Below are positions 34,656 through 47,400 of a stretch of 64,000 nucleotides of DNA, piece after piece (position 1 is the stretch's first letter; each line of letters opens with the position of its first letter). This stretch comes from Hypoxylon rubiginosum. Taxonomy: Eukaryota > Ascomycota > Sordariomycetes > Xylariales > Hypoxylaceae. The stretch is from NCBI GenBank assembly GCA_902806565.1, contig CADCXA010000025.1, positions 992,001-1,056,000 of the forward strand, written 5' to 3'. A model generated the notes under the pieces. It saw only the letters and a program-made list of their open reading frames with translations, was not told where the DNA came from and searched no databases. The position numbers were made by a program, and so were the translations under genes.

Positions 34656-34899
34656 TGGAAGTCAATCTTGACACGATGTGAGCTAGACGGATGTCAATGG
34701 CGTTTGGGGTATGCATTGGTAGAAGGTGTACAATTTTGCGTCTGGGAGACGCTTGTAAGATTTTGAGATTTATTGTAGACACCTACAATACAACTAAACC
34801 ACACTGAATTTTGGTATTTCGACCCATGCCAACACAAGGGAATCTTTTCATCGATATAAGACCCTGTATTACTCCAGACGCCATTACCCCAGCCTCCCT
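34656..34899. other. Short convergent spacer
   Basis: This 244-nt spacer between the LysM stop and the RSE1 stop presumably holds both 3' UTRs. No other feature is seen. Confidence 0.5.
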
Positions 34900-37800
34900 T
34901 TAAAATGCCGACCGAGTTCGTACGTCCTAATATAGTATTAGATTAGAGGTTATAAGAAGGTTTGGGATTTAAGCTTACCGATATCTTCCTCTCGATCTCT
35001 CGGACCGAGCGATCCAGCTCTCCCGCAATCATCTGCTTCTTATCGGTTGGAAGTAAGGTGAACCTTTCGCACAAGTCGCCATCTATAATCCCCTTAACAG
35101 GGGCGTAATAACTCCTATATATCAGATGGTCCCTTCCAGCTAGAGGCGGGTCCTCAGTCCGCATGTGTGACTCGAGACTTTGGAAGAAGTCCGCGTCTTC
35201 GCGGCTAAGGAATGGAATAAAGACACCGATAGTCCCTTGTATCCCACTCCAGAGGAGCACGTCTTGCCCACCAACCACGAGGTTTGTCTTGCTTATACTG
35301 GTGGGAACATCCTGTGTATAAAAATGCGCCATGAGACTGACGCGGTGGTTGGAACCATGCAAGTATTCTCTCGCGTGCTGGAGGTGCGCGCCTGTCCCGT
35401 CTTCGTCTGCCTCTTCGCTTGCCTTTTGAGGACATCGCACAATCCAAATATTTCCAAATTTGTCACCACCAGCAACCGATTCGTAGTCTACCATCGCGCT
35501 GCAATTCGTCCAGCGAGGCACTGTGTCGTCGGCGAACGGTATTAACTTGTTGCTCTCGTATTTATAGACGACAAATGTCACGCCTTGCTGCACATCGCCA
35601 ACGATGATGCGACTGCCTTGAGTTTGTAATGAGACGATAAGCTGGGGCGATACCTCGGCTTGCGACTTTCGTAGAAGCTGTCGTAACCCGAGGTCATAAG
35701 CACGGAGGATCTTGCCGATACCTGCGAGCAGACGACCTTGGAACTGAACCAGTGCCATTGGCGGCTCTTCAACCTTGGTCTTGTGGATGAATTCAATCTC
35801 CCTGCCGTTATCGCGGAACCTGTAGACATGTATAAACCCTTCGCTGAATTGGCGAGGACTGAGAATCATATCTTTCCCAGTGCCGACTACGAGGAATGTT
35901 TCGTTGTCTTGGCTTGCGAAAGATACCGTTGCCATACTGACAGCAGCTTCATTGTCAGTCAGCTCTAGTGTTTGTAGAACTCGCTTTTCGATTAACGGAT
36001 CTACAACGCTGATACAAGACGCCCAACGACCACGACCCCTAGGATACCCGAATTCCTCAGGTGGTAGCACCGCAGCATCGCCATTAACGACACCAGGATC
36101 GGCAAGAAGTTTGGCTCGCAACTCCGGTGGTAGCGTGTTGTTATCGGATTCGATAGTATAGAAATAAGGTTGATCAGGGTGTTTAACAAGACGTTTAGGA
36201 GTATAAGTAAGTGGTATCGATTGCTGAAGTAAAGTGTCCCCGAGTCTATCGATAGAAAAGATTCTGTTGCCGTCAGCGATTTGTTTCTTCCGCGATCAAT
36301 CGAAATTAGATGGAAAGAAACAGAAGTTCAGTAGGAACAATTGGTATACGTATAAAAGACCTCATAGCCGAGGCGTCGGATCCCAGTTTTTCATCATTCT
36401 TCAGCTCGAATAGAAATAGAAAGTTGACTTACTTGAGATTCTGTCCCTGGATTCCCACCATACCTTCCTCACATTGCTCACTGCTGAAATTCCATCCCCA
36501 TTCAAGATCGCTGTAGTCTAGCGGCGTCATCATAAAACCCTTCGTGATGGGATCTGAATAGCCTAACCACGTTCTCGAGCTGAGCGCCAAGACACATGTG
36601 CGACCTTGGACCGAAGTCTGAAAAAGTCGAACAGCCTTGGGCCCAAGGAACTTCTGGCGCGTATCGGTAAGCTCGCCAGTCACCTCATCCAGGACGGTCC
36701 TCAGATAGACACCGGAATGGAGACCAATATGGAGATATAGGGTCGAACCGCCAAATGACGAGTCCTCCATAGACATTATAGACAATGAAGACGGAGCCGC
36801 GGTCAGGGCTTGGACAGATTTGCTTTCAAGGGTGGATTCGGGATCCAGACTTAGGATTCGAACGGTGCAGTCATCGCACCCAACGGCTAGGAAGGAACTT
36901 CGCAAGCGACCTTCGGGAACCTCGCCTAAACTCAGGCATGTCACTGTCCCGAACATCTCTTTCTTGTCATCATACTCAGCTAACGACCCATCATCAGCCA
37001 TCTCAAAGTAGACAATTTCACCCGAGCTTAGAGCAACTGCAACTTGGCGCTCGTTGGTAGAGGCGGCAACGATAGACCGATGCTGCGGCGCTTCCCATTC
37101 ATTTACTCGCCCCCTGACGATATGTCGGATACCTTTGGGATGGACCTGGATAAGACCATCTTCACCGAGTTGTTGTACGGCAAGCGTCGGAACTGATGAC
37201 AGGAAACCAGTATCTGTCACCTCTTCCACAGTCTCACCGATGCTGAGCACCAAAGTTCCGTTACTGAAAGAAAGAACGATATACGCATCGTACTGGTCGG
37301 TTTGATTGAGCTTTGTGGTCCAAACCGCAGATGGGACACCAGGGAGCTCCGAGGCGACGATTTCATTGACTTCGAGACCATGCTTCAATGTTCTAAATGT
37401 GCTCCGTGCCCCATTTCCGCAGATTGAATAGATCTGGGGGGCATCGTCGCCAGTTAGATTGGCTACCTTGCAATCAATTAGAGGATTCATTGAATCGATG
37501 CTCTCAACGAGGCTCAGATTCTCAGCCGGCCTCGGGTAGAAATAAGCAGGGTTGTATGATGCCTGCGGGTCGGTTGGGAAGTCATCGCTGTTGAATTCCA
37601 ACTCGTCGTCGTCGTCACCCAATTTCTCAAATTGATAGAAATGGTTGTTTCCAAATTCGCTAGCAACGAACAGGAAGCCGCTTTTCAAAATGCAGAGGCT
37701 CGTAGACACTGGAACAGTGTCAAAGTACTTAATTTTAAGCCTCCGTACTTCCCCAGTCGCATTCCCGTCGTCGTCTTCGGCCATATCAATAGTGACCTTG

Positions 37801-38915
37801 AAGAGATCACCATCTTCTGTTTGTAAAAGGAAAAAGAAGGCACCCGCATTTCCCTTGAGCTTATGCATGACACCAGAAACGATGGATCGTTTTCGCTGAG
37901 GATCTTCTGTCGCACCTTTTCTTCGCGGAATTGGTACTCGGAAAGCCTCCTGGTTCGAATGCCTGTATGTGATATTTTCTTCTCCGCAAACTAGAACACC
38001 GCTAGGCCCGTCATTGCCACCAGGAACTTGGAATAGGATGGAGGCAGTAGGGTCAACCGGCTCATGCCACCTTCTGACGACGTGATTCAATCCGAGATCG
38101 AGTTCATAGTAGACTAGCTGCGTCTCGATTTCCGTAAGGGCCTGTCCTGTTGGGTCCTGATCCGACTCAGAGTAGTCAACCTCCAAAGCCGCAAAAACTG
38201 GGTTTGCGTACCCAACATCCAATGCGACCATAGAGAGCACAACAGTTCCCGGTTTGTGTGCCTCCAACGGCGAAGAGATGGTGAGCTCTGCTTGAGAATT
38301 TCGGTTCAGAACATAGACTAGTTTGTTCTTTTCGATCGATGCGATGAGGCATGCTCTACCCTTAGGATCGCAAGCAAGGTACTGGCCGGGGATAACTCGA
38401 CGCACTCCCGATTTCCCGAAAGTTTCAAGTTTTTGCTGCTTGAATCGGTTCTGCTGGGGGATGTATTCAATGATCGCGATGCGTCCTGAATCGGTAGCAA
38501 GTATGATGTAGTCTAAAAAGAAGTATTAGCGAAATTCTAAGAGAATAACGGTTCCATGAAAGCCTGGACACCACACCGTATATCAAGGCGGCGACCCGAG
38601 TGTTTCTACCGACCCAGCTTCAAAATCACTAAGTGAAGCCTCACAAGTAGGGGGAGGACATGCAAACTTACCCTTATTACTTCCCGCCAAGCGAAAGGCC
38701 GCAATGGACCTAATGATACCGAATATATCATGTGACAGCAGGGTGATGACTTTTCCTTGCGCTGGTTCAGGGCGAAGTAAGGTGAGTCGCGAACCCGAGG
38801 CCGTGATGATTTGCTGTTCTTTAGTACCAGAAAACTGGCCAAGGAGAGCTTGAGTTATGGTGGTGGGTGGTTGGATGGTGAGCGAGTAGAGAAACATATT
38901 CGAAGTAGTCGCCAT
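34900..38915 (-). CDS. RSE1: Pre-mRNA-splicing factor Rse1 (SF3b subunit 3/SF3b130)
   Basis: Four exons (38915-38672, 38512-36433, 36263-34979, 34926-34900) join to 1211 residues, the expected Rse1 length. It has the three beta-propellers of the DDB1/CPSF160/Rse1 family: an MMS1_N-like N-terminal region ([75 protein letters not shown]), and the CPSF_A C-terminal domain ([56 protein letters not shown], ending [16 protein letters not shown]). The last nine codons lie in a separate tiny exon; without the splice the tail would read RKISVSLN, so the intron is well supported. Rse1 is a scaffold of SF3b in the U2 snRNP and acts in branch-site recognition in the nucleus. The exon 2/3 junction restores [19 protein letters not shown]. 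Residues were checked against family landmarks only from memory. Confidence 0.96.
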
Positions 38916-40037
38916 CTTTACAAAAGATGCGCAGAAAGCCTGCGCGGCTCTTCTAGTCTGTGTCCCTTTCTTTTTTTGCTGTACCGCGAGGCTGGTGTTG
39001 AGAAAAAGTGAACGCAGGCTGTCTGCCTGTGAAGAAGCTCCGAAGTTTTTGTAAAAATTGATAGAGCTCTAATGCAGAAGAATTTGATTGGATCAACCAC
39101 CTGAGACCCACTGCAGCTTCATTGATGGATTAATCTTTATCCATGGGTTCCGATCTGCTGGGTGACTCCACCTTTATGTAAGTACACTATATTCATATAA
39201 GCCACCTCATGAATTAAACAAGCATATTGGGACTTGCTTCGTCGACAACAGGGGTAAATAGGGGTAACACAGAACTATATGTCTCTTGACAAGGAGTGAA
39301 TATAATATGACATGCTCGGAAGTCCTTTCTAATTAGAAAATTTCCCCAACAGTGTTTACTTATGAGTAAGTAAACGAAAGCCCAGCTTCGAAATTTCAAG
39401 TAAACTGAAAGCTGCCTTTCGTCTGGTTTAATTCCAGCAGCCTTATCATCGTGGCAGCTTTAGTCAGAGGTAATAGCTCTAATAAGTTCTGGAGCTACTC
39501 GAAGAATCTTAGAACGAACGATAGGAATAGAATGGCACTGCTTGACAATATTGGGTTTCCGTCCATCAGTAGAAGTCTCATATGTTCTCAGTTGGTAAAA
39601 TTTGGAAATCAACTACGGTATGCATGAGATGTAATTCTTCCCAAAGCATTGGAAAATATATTTCCGCATTATAGTTTATAAGTGTACCAACTTATTTACC
39701 TACGTAGGTATGTATCTTTCTATTAGAAATGCACAAGATCTTAGCATGTACTAGTTATATTTGGGGTTTATTATCGTGAAGCTGCGAATTTACTTGATGC
39801 GGTAACTGCATCATATGGGATGTACGTTGTACCCTCTACCCAAGAAAGGCTTATATATAATATACACGACCTATACTTTCTTCGACTAAACCTGGTACCA
39901 TCGGAGTCCTCTTCACCTCATTTCTCAGTAGATTAATGTTCTGACACGACTAGTATGCGGTGCTTGGTTGATTTCGCCGTAAATATTCCCATATGGTCAA
40001 CTAAAAGTATACGTTATGGGCCGGCTTCTTCTCCGTA
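38916..40037. other. Intergenic region upstream of RSE1 and downstream of the APH gene
   Basis: About 1.1 kb, AT-rich, with no coding signal. It contains the perfect dyad TACCTACGTAGGTA at 39697-39710 and a 5-bp palindrome-rich patch. The right-hand edge near 38916-39100 presumably carries the RSE1 promoter. Confidence 0.4.
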
Positions 40038-41408
40038 TTAAATCTGGAAGCGCCTATCAGTTTCCTTCTCTCGTCGATACAAGTTAAACTGATCTTCTTT
40101 CTTCTTGAGGAAGCTCTCCTTGTTGGCGAGTGTTGCCTCATCTAAGATAACGTCACCACCGTCCTCGGTATGTAGTTTATAAAGAGCCTCCCAATAAATT
40201 TCATCGACGTCGAAGCTCTTCCGCGACGCAAGGTCGAACCAAAAACGTCCGCTATCCCATGACTCCCGCATCTGGTCCGCGAGATACGGCTGGCAACCTT
40301 TCGGTGGCGACTGAACCTCAGCCCGCTCCATCGCCCGTATAAACTGCTCCATGCGTGGCACATAAAGATCTAGAAACTTCTGCATACCACCTCCGCGCAC
40401 CCAATTAGCAGGCTCCTTCAGCAGCAGCCACCAAGGAGGGTCGCAGGCAAATTGCCCCGGCATAACATTCGTAAGTTCGAAATCAAGTACTGCCGTGATT
40501 CGTAGTGTCTCGGGATCGACGAGCATGTTCGAAGGCCGCATGTCATCACAATAGAGCCGGAAGGGCCCAGTATCGTTGAGGCAATATTTGGGGATCAACT
40601 TATCGAAGTTGCGGCGAGCAACGAATTGGCTCCAAGCCAATCCTCCGTTATCGCCGGCAATGTTGCGCTGTGCTTCGAGATGTGTCAGAAAATAGCGTGA
40701 GCGTGCCCTGAAGTATTCGCTGGCACGGCCGAATGGCGCCACTGAGAAACAGTCAGATGGATAGTTACCGAGGGTGACCACCTCGTTCATGTCGCAAGTC
40801 AGAGGTCGTCCGGTAACAGCCCATTGGCCAGACTCGGCATTTTTAGAGAGCGCTCCGATATACGGAAATTCTATGCGTGAAAGTTGGAGCATAAAGTCGG
40901 CAATCTGATCGTAGATGTAGTCAAGCTTTGCCTCATCAATATTTGGATCAAGAACCTTTTTTTCCTCCTTGTCTTCAGTTGGCTGCTGTAGGAAGTCACT
41001 TAGATCTTGTCCTTCGATCAAGTCCATAATAATAAATGGCCCTAGCTGCCGTGGACTCTCTTTTGTAATCCCCCAGGAACGTAGAGGCGGAACGGGAATG
41101 GTGGTATGCTTGCTAAGATAGTCCATAACTACCACCTCGTTCGTAACCTTTTCGTCTCGCCAGGGGCCATAGATATTACCAGGAACGGGGAAGCGAATTA
41201 TAACATTCTCATCGCTGTCGCGGCGTTTGACGGCCATACTAAAGTTGAACGAGCCATTAAAGTAGCCATCAGACTCCGCAGCACCATTCCAACCCAGACG
41301 ATTGTCAACGAAGGATACAATCTCTTCGCGTGACTCCAGGAACTCGTGTGCGAATGCCAATCGCTCATCCTTGATATCTTTCTCGGCAATGAAGTCGTAT
41401 GGCGCCAT
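40038..41408 (-). CDS. Aminoglycoside-phosphotransferase (APH) family protein
   Basis: A single intronless frame of 456 residues starts at MAPYDFIAEKDIKDERL. The N lobe has FNGSFNFSMAVKRRDSDENV and IIRFPVPGN (the usual Lys/Arg strand), then EVVVMDYLSKHTTIPVPPLR, the hinge LGPFIIMDLIEGQDLSDF, and a C lobe with LYCDDMRPSNMLVDPETLRI then AVLDFELTNVMP. The catalytic loop CDDMRPSN keeps Asp and Asn, with Cys in place of the first His, and the DFE motif supplies the metal-binding Asp (about residues 285-310). Such fungal proteins are often annotated as phosphotransferase enzyme family; substrates are not known. A trailing region at 380-456 with WFDLASRKSFDVDEIYWEAL is characteristic of a fungal subgroup. 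It is divergent from MSS51 with 672 nt between the starts. Confidence 0.82.
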   Translation of the reverse strand: MAPYDFIAEKDIKDERLAFAHEFLESREEIVSFVDNRLGWNGAAESDGYFNGSFNFSMAVKRRDSDENVIIRFPVPGNIYGPWRDEKVTNEVVVMDYLSKHTTIPVPPLRSWGITKESPRQLGPFIIMDLIEGQDLSDFLQQPTEDKEEKKVLDPNIDEAKLDYIYDQIADFMLQLSRIEFPYIGALSKNAESGQWAVTGRPLTCDMNEVVTLGNYPSDCFSVAPFGRASEYFRARSRYFLTHLEAQRNIAGDNGGLAWSQFVARRNFDKLIPKYCLNDTGPFRLYCDDMRPSNMLVDPETLRITAVLDFELTNVMPGQFACDPPWWLLLKEPANWVRGGGMQKFLDLYVPRMEQFIRAMERAEVQSPPKGCQPYLADQMRESWDSGRFWFDLASRKSFDVDEIYWEALYKLHTEDGGDVILDEATLANKESFLKKKEDQFNLYRREKETDRRFQI

Positions 41409-42080
41409 ATTTTATGAAAAAATAACGTGTGGCAACCATTATTGTGCACGGGGGTGTCCCGGCTGGTTCAACGCAAGGGATCTATGAAGAGTTTCTGTAC
41501 GGATACGGATTAGTAGGGTTGCATAATAATGGCTTTACAATACCTTTACTATAAAGAGTACAAGTACATTTATTTATAAATTATTGTCAGATGTCGGAAG
41601 GATTACGTCCTCATCTTCAATGAGGACGGGCCCGGTATCGCATAGTTTCCGGTGTCACCAACACTTATTTCCACATCTCATGTACCTATCGCTTGTTGCT
41701 GCTTATTAAACGTCGAGAAATATGCTCCTTTGCGCATATATCAAGCAACTTTTGAGCCCGCGTGAGATTTACTTTATCTTAAGGGTGTCGTCGCTTATTA
41801 GAGAACGGAGCCAGACAATACGGAAAGTCAGGTCTAATAGCGCGGTTTACCCCTTTTCCACGGGGCGGCGTGATATTACCTACATGTAGGTATGCATTTA
41901 TCGAGGTCTGAGATAGGAGGGATGCCGGCTGTACCTATGTACCATAGGATAGTGGGGACGCACGGAGCAATCAGAATTTCAACTCGTAAGATTTCTTGGG
42001 GGAGCTTGGAGCTAAGCTACGTCGTCGCAAATTTACAACCACCATCGCATACCTGCTGATATAGAGGGGAAGTCTTAACG
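41409..42080. promoter_or_regulatory. Divergent promoter region (APH gene and MSS51)
   Basis: This 672-nt spacer contains a perfect 16-bp dyad TACCTACATGTAGGTA at 41877-41892 and several TACCTA words near 41930-41945. Left part (41530-41580) is AT-rich. No coding signal is seen. Confidence 0.45.
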
Positions 42081-43696
42081 ATGGAGTCTTCCGTACGTCA
42101 TGTAGCTTCCAATACCTGCCGGAGATGTTTAAGACTCTCTGCGGCCAATGCAGCTCGCCCGTCTATAACGAGGTCATTCTCCAAAGCTGCTTCTTCACAC
42201 CCATTACGAAAGGCCAGTCCTCCTATAAGTTCGAAGCATCCCCTTCCACCTACTCAATCGAAGGCTGGCCACTCGAGGTCTATGTTTTCTTTTGGCCAGC
42301 AGGCAAAAGAATCCGAGGATAATTCAGTTACGCTGACGCCTGCCGCCTCGTATGAGAACCAATCGCGACCGCCCGTCCTTCGGCCTGACGACCTTTTCCA
42401 CTCCTTTACGAATTCGCCCATCCCCGAGATACGGCGTCGCGCTGCCTTTATAAGACAGCACGCACATTGTCCGCACTCGGACCACCAACCCACACGAATA
42501 CCGAGTAGCTCCGATGCCTCACCTAATGCTTCGAAGTCTGGAGCCCAGGCCCCGGCACATGTCGATTTCGAATGCCCGGATTGTGGGATCCCTGTTTATT
42601 GTGACGAAAAGCATTGGGCAGATGACTACGAAGCCCACTTACAGATTTGCGACACGTTGCGACAAATCAATGAGGACGATCACGACCTTCGCTCCGGAAG
42701 GTTCTTCCCCGAATTCGAGTACGCAGGGCCGCAAATGGAAGAAGCTGCTGTCAACATGACCAATTGGGATACCTTCCTCTACACGAGAGAATTTGAAGCG
42801 ATCAATGATGATCGGAGTATGCGACAAGTCACCCGGTTGCTCACCTATCCTCTGACGATAGGTAGCATCCTTCACGAACTCAGCCCCTATAGTATCAGAA
42901 AAGGTGGCAGGCTGACGCCTGAAGGCTTAAAGAGCTTGAGCGCTCTACGCTACACTTTACATCCACCTAGGACCGGCAGCGGTGCGGAAATCAAAGGCCT
43001 GCGACCTGAAGCCCCTCCGGTGAGGATATTTATATTGGGAGCTCGAGCAGAATCATCTCTCCCAAGAAACGTCTGGGTGCAGCTAGCTCACCTCTTCCCT
43101 CGAGGGAAGTTTCATCTCATCTTCGTTGGACCTGAGAGTATGGCCAACCGAGATGACGAATTCCCGTTGCCACCTCGAACTCCCTCTAATCCTTTTGGTG
43201 CTATTGTGGAGGATCGAGTATGGCCAACGATGAAGATCAGCACCATCGTAGACTACTACCATACACTTCACAAGACTGGCCAATTCTACCCATACGATCC
43301 CTACTTTGACTGTTTTGTCATGTTCCACCCGGGGCTAGGACACCCGGCTAGCTCTCACGAGTGGACAGAAACAGTCCCTTTGCTTCTTGAGACGAAGGCC
43401 CCGATCATAGTGACCGGATATACACAGTATGATATGGACAGAGACATCGAGTGGGTAAGAAAAACTTGCGGCGGCGAGTTTGACATCCTCATGGAACCGG
43501 GTGAAAACACATTCAGGAGTTTGCGATGGGATCTGAATGATCTTGACCCGCAAGACGTTACTTGTGGTAATTGGGGTGTGTGGGCTTTCCGAGGAAAGAG
43601 GTATGTGCTTTCTCAACAGAGATGTTCTAACATTTTGAATTCCGCGATTCTAACAAATTTTACAGGTACGAGGCAACAACCAAAGAAGTCGAATGA
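42081..43696 (+). CDS. MSS51: Mss51, mitochondrial translational activator of COX1
   Basis: Two exons (42081-43600, 43666-43696) give 516 residues. The N-terminal about 75 residues are Arg/Ser-rich without acidic residues (RHVASNTCRRCLRLSAANAA, ITRSFSKAAS), a typical mitochondrial presequence. A zinc-finger region follows (about 125-195) with HCPHSDHQP, FECPDCGIPVYC and EAHLQICDTLR; it contains Cys-Pro dipeptides of the kind proposed as heme-regulatory motifs in yeast Mss51. The body carries TNWDTFLYTREFEAINDDRS, LTYPLTIGSILHELSPYSI, FILGARAESSLP, DCFVMFHPGLGHP, APIIVTGYT and NWGVWAFRGKRYEATTKE. The tiny second exon (YEATTKEVE) restores the usual C terminus, and reading through adds an unrelated tail. 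Mss51 activates COX1 mRNA translation and couples it to complex IV assembly in the mitochondrial matrix. The short 3' exon is inferred from conserved ending and GT-AG. Confidence 0.9.
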
Positions 43697-44410
43697 GGTG
43701 CGATCATCTATAGTTATGACTGTACGGAGTACACCCGTGGAGATATAAGAATTGTACTGCGCTCCCGCGCTCGTGTATAAAATACATTACTCTGAAAAAA
43801 TGACAACTGCCCCAGAATTCAGGCGTATTGCCCGAAGAAACATGGCAGTACGAGCCTATTCTGTAGGTTTTACTGTGAAAATAGACCAAGTTTAGAAATG
43901 CCTACTAGAACACCTTATATGTCTACCTGTAATGTCTCTGATAACAAAATAGGATGAGGCTCAAGCACGTTCTAGAAAAACAAGACATGGCCATCCTTGT
44001 ACGAAATGCAAGACAAGAGCCGATGGAACGTCAAAAGGTCTGTGCTCGTTAGTAGCGAATTGCGGGACCACGTCGGAGCCCTCCGCTGTAGTCTAACCTT
44101 CTCAACGTCATTTCAGGTGGCACAAGCTGCACGCAGTTGTCGCGGGCCGCAGATGCATCGACCCTTAAAATAAAAAAGTTGGAATCTTTAAAAAGTAGCC
44201 TCAAGGATTTGTTCCTGCAGCAAGCAAACGGCAAACGGCGATAACTCTAGCGCAGTTAGCCAAACCAACCCACTCCCAACTTGGCGGCGCTAAGATATCA
44301 CCATCCGATCATCGTCTTCTTTTCTAGCATACGGCCGGAAGACAAGCTTTGCAGCCAAATTCAATCTACCATGACCATCCGATGAGCACTCGATCCTCCT
44401 TCGACCGGCC
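43697..44410. other. Intergenic region between MSS51 and the PXA-domain gene
   Basis: This 714-nt spacer in tandem orientation contains the MSS51 3' end and the promoter of the PXA gene. Open frames here are shadows without domain similarity. An inverted-repeat-like stretch was not found. Confidence 0.4.
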
Positions 44411-47400
44411 ATGACGGCACCGACACCGGGACCCATCCCCCCAAAGGGCGGCCCAGTCCCGACTAGTCTGAAGGCGCCAGCGACATCAAGTACCAATTCA
44501 GAGTCCGTCACCTCTATTGGCAGCAAACCTCATGATCCACCTCGTGTGATCTCGCCGATGCCTTCGGCGCCTCGCCGACCCACGCGTCCTATATCCTCCG
44601 ACTTCTTATCCGACAAGGCCACCGTTGCCTTGATTCGCCGAGTGTTATGCGCCCAGCACCATACCGATAGGGAAAGGAGCACACCTGCGCCCATCGAGGA
44701 CCTGCTCCCTCCACTTACCAGTCGCAACGATGTGGATCTTCAGCTATATGCCCTCATAGCCATCATCATCAAGGAGTTTGTGCAGAATTGGTACGCTAGG
44801 ATTACACCGGACGAGACCTTTGTTGCCGAAATTGTGCAAATTATCGCCCACTGCACCCGCGCATTGGAACAGAGACTGCGGAAAGTAGACCTCGAGAGTT
44901 TGTTGTTGGACGAGCTCCCAGAGCTGCTGGATGCTCACATCCGAGGTGGGCTACCATATTCATTCCAAGCTGCCTGGCTGATAAGACCAGTCCAAGCATT
45001 TGTCTCTATTAACTTCTTGCTGACACCATGCAGCATATCGAATATCAAGGAATGCAGTGGCACGGCCGCCGGTCGACGCTAACCCGCGCGAGATCTACCA
45101 TTCACTCTGGCCGCTGCCTGCCCTGTCCCCGGTTCCAAAGCCCGGTGACCAAAATACCCAGACTCAGACAAGCAATGAAAGCACATACCGTCAGCTTTTA
45201 GTCCAGGGCGTACTAGCTCTCCTGCTACCAACCGAAGATCTCGAGAACGAGTGTTTGACGACTCTAGTTGGACAGCTATTTTCGGAACTCATCATTGGCA
45301 ATCTCATTGCCAATAAACTGTCGGAGCCATGGCTTATATGGGAAGGTTTGATAATGCTAACGAAACTAGCACGCTCAAAAGGTCCCACGAAGGCTTCTGG
45401 ATCCAGGCCTATCGAGCAGGATATCTATCCGAAGGGAAACTCGGGAGTGATTCGGCCGACTACTAGGAAGTATAGTATGTTCATCCAACAGGCTTTCTGG
45501 TCCGTGATCCAATGGGGTTTCATTGTAGTAAACTCGATACGACTCGTCATTAGCACTATCATGCTCTCCAGAACACTCCCTCCGAGATCCACCCTTACGG
45601 CCATCCATCAGGTGAATCCGACGTCTAAAGGGGGCCAGGAGGACACTTACCACCCTCCGGCAACCTTAGAGGCTCGCTCACAGCCAGTCAATGTGCCCGT
45701 CGCTGACTTCAAAATTTGGTCCTGCATTGGGAATCTCCTCGAAATGGACGCTCGCATGCCTTGGATGAGCGGCGCTCTGGCCATGCTTCAATGGGGAGCT
45801 ACCAGAGGCCCTGGAAGCCTAGCAGGGCTTGACGGGATGATCGATAGGTAGGCGAATCAATCTCCTTTTTCTCCTCCATCCTAGAAGCAGCTATCTCGTC
45901 ACCTCGCATGAGCTTCAGGTCACTGGATCTGAGCTCGTCCATTCATCTTTCAGGAACGGCTTTTCTCGCAAGTGCGCATGACGGGCATTGCCTCACCATC
46001 ACAAGATTAATTTCCATGGATATTCGGATATCGACTTGGCAAATCAACCAAACCCCAAAACGAGACAAGATGGATACCACACCCAAACCCCGTTTCAGTT
46101 ACTGGCAAATCGAAATCGGTATCGGCATCGAAATCGATATCGAGGGAGGTATGGTGCGACCGTTTCAATCCTTTGGCCTTCGCCGGATAAACAGGCAAAC
46201 CCACCCAACTCGGCCACTCGCCAGGAAGCCGGCAAGAAAGCCTTCATCCAGGGTCACCTTTTGGCGATGACCAATGACCGGGTAAACATTGATGTCCTTC
46301 ATCCGATTGCACGATAAACGGCGCGGGGCTGAACCTGGCAGGCCTACCTATCCATCCGCGAGCCTTATTTACGCGCCCAACTTTGGAGCTTGCAGGGATT
46401 CTTGTCCTCGACCAAGGATGCCCCCATCACCCAGTCCGTCCACCCTAGTACGACGCGACGAACCTTTTTCCCTTTCGCTTCGTACCGCTGGAGCCCCACC
46501 GCTACCGTTCCCGCGCGCACGGGCTTCTCTCATCGTTCCGACACCGTCTGTTAGGCTAGGGACTTTTACGATGGATCCCCTTTAGGGCCCTAGCCTAGTC
46601 CAGGGCCTAGGTTGGCTGGCTCTATTAGCAACGTTAGCAACGACTTTGCTACCCTTCATCGACGTTGGTACTTGTTCGTATTGCTCCACGGCCTTCCGCC
46701 TATAACGCGACACGGTCCAGCTTCCGCTTCGATAGGCGAAGCAAACCACTCTATTCAGCTTTGGGGTCCATCAGATATGATCGTCCGTAGGCGGCACTAG
46801 CTTGCGCAGCTCAGACCAGGATGTTTTGAAACCTTGCCGAGCGCGATATTGTGGCTGTCGAATACCCTGGCGCCGGGTTGCTCAGGTATCATACACACCC
46901 CATCCTGCCCATCTTGGCCCATTCCATCCAAACTCAACCGATCTAAGTTTCTCGGGCCTCGACCTCGCACGTTTACGCCAAAACCACCGTCATCGTCGCG
47001 CCTCTTCCCCGATCGGATAGGTCCAGGGGCGACTCTAGGGCCTCATGCAGCTTGTAGCTCCCCTGCACAAGCTCCCCTCTCGCTTTTCCCAGACGAAGCT
47101 CCCACGGTCCCTTGAAGCTTCACAGTTGCTTGACTCATTTGGCACCATCATGCGTACATAGTTGGCCGCGCATTATCAATCATTATCAAGCTTAGTTGCG
47201 ATTCGCCATCGGCACCCTGACCATGAAGCCATGGTTCCAGGCAGAGATTGCGGGACGATTCAGATTATCTGCCCTAGGGGAATCTGATTCTCTTTAGAAT
47301 CCGCGCCTTAGCAGTCTATGCAACCTCGTACCTTTATTCCCCTCGAGTCATTCCCCATGTGGTAACACCTGTACTACTAGACCCCCACGTTTCCCCCCTA

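Noticed and set aside
45908..47115. Exons or a nested gene within the PXA intron
   Set aside because: Open frames there do not restore any PXA motif and no consistent splice pattern was found.
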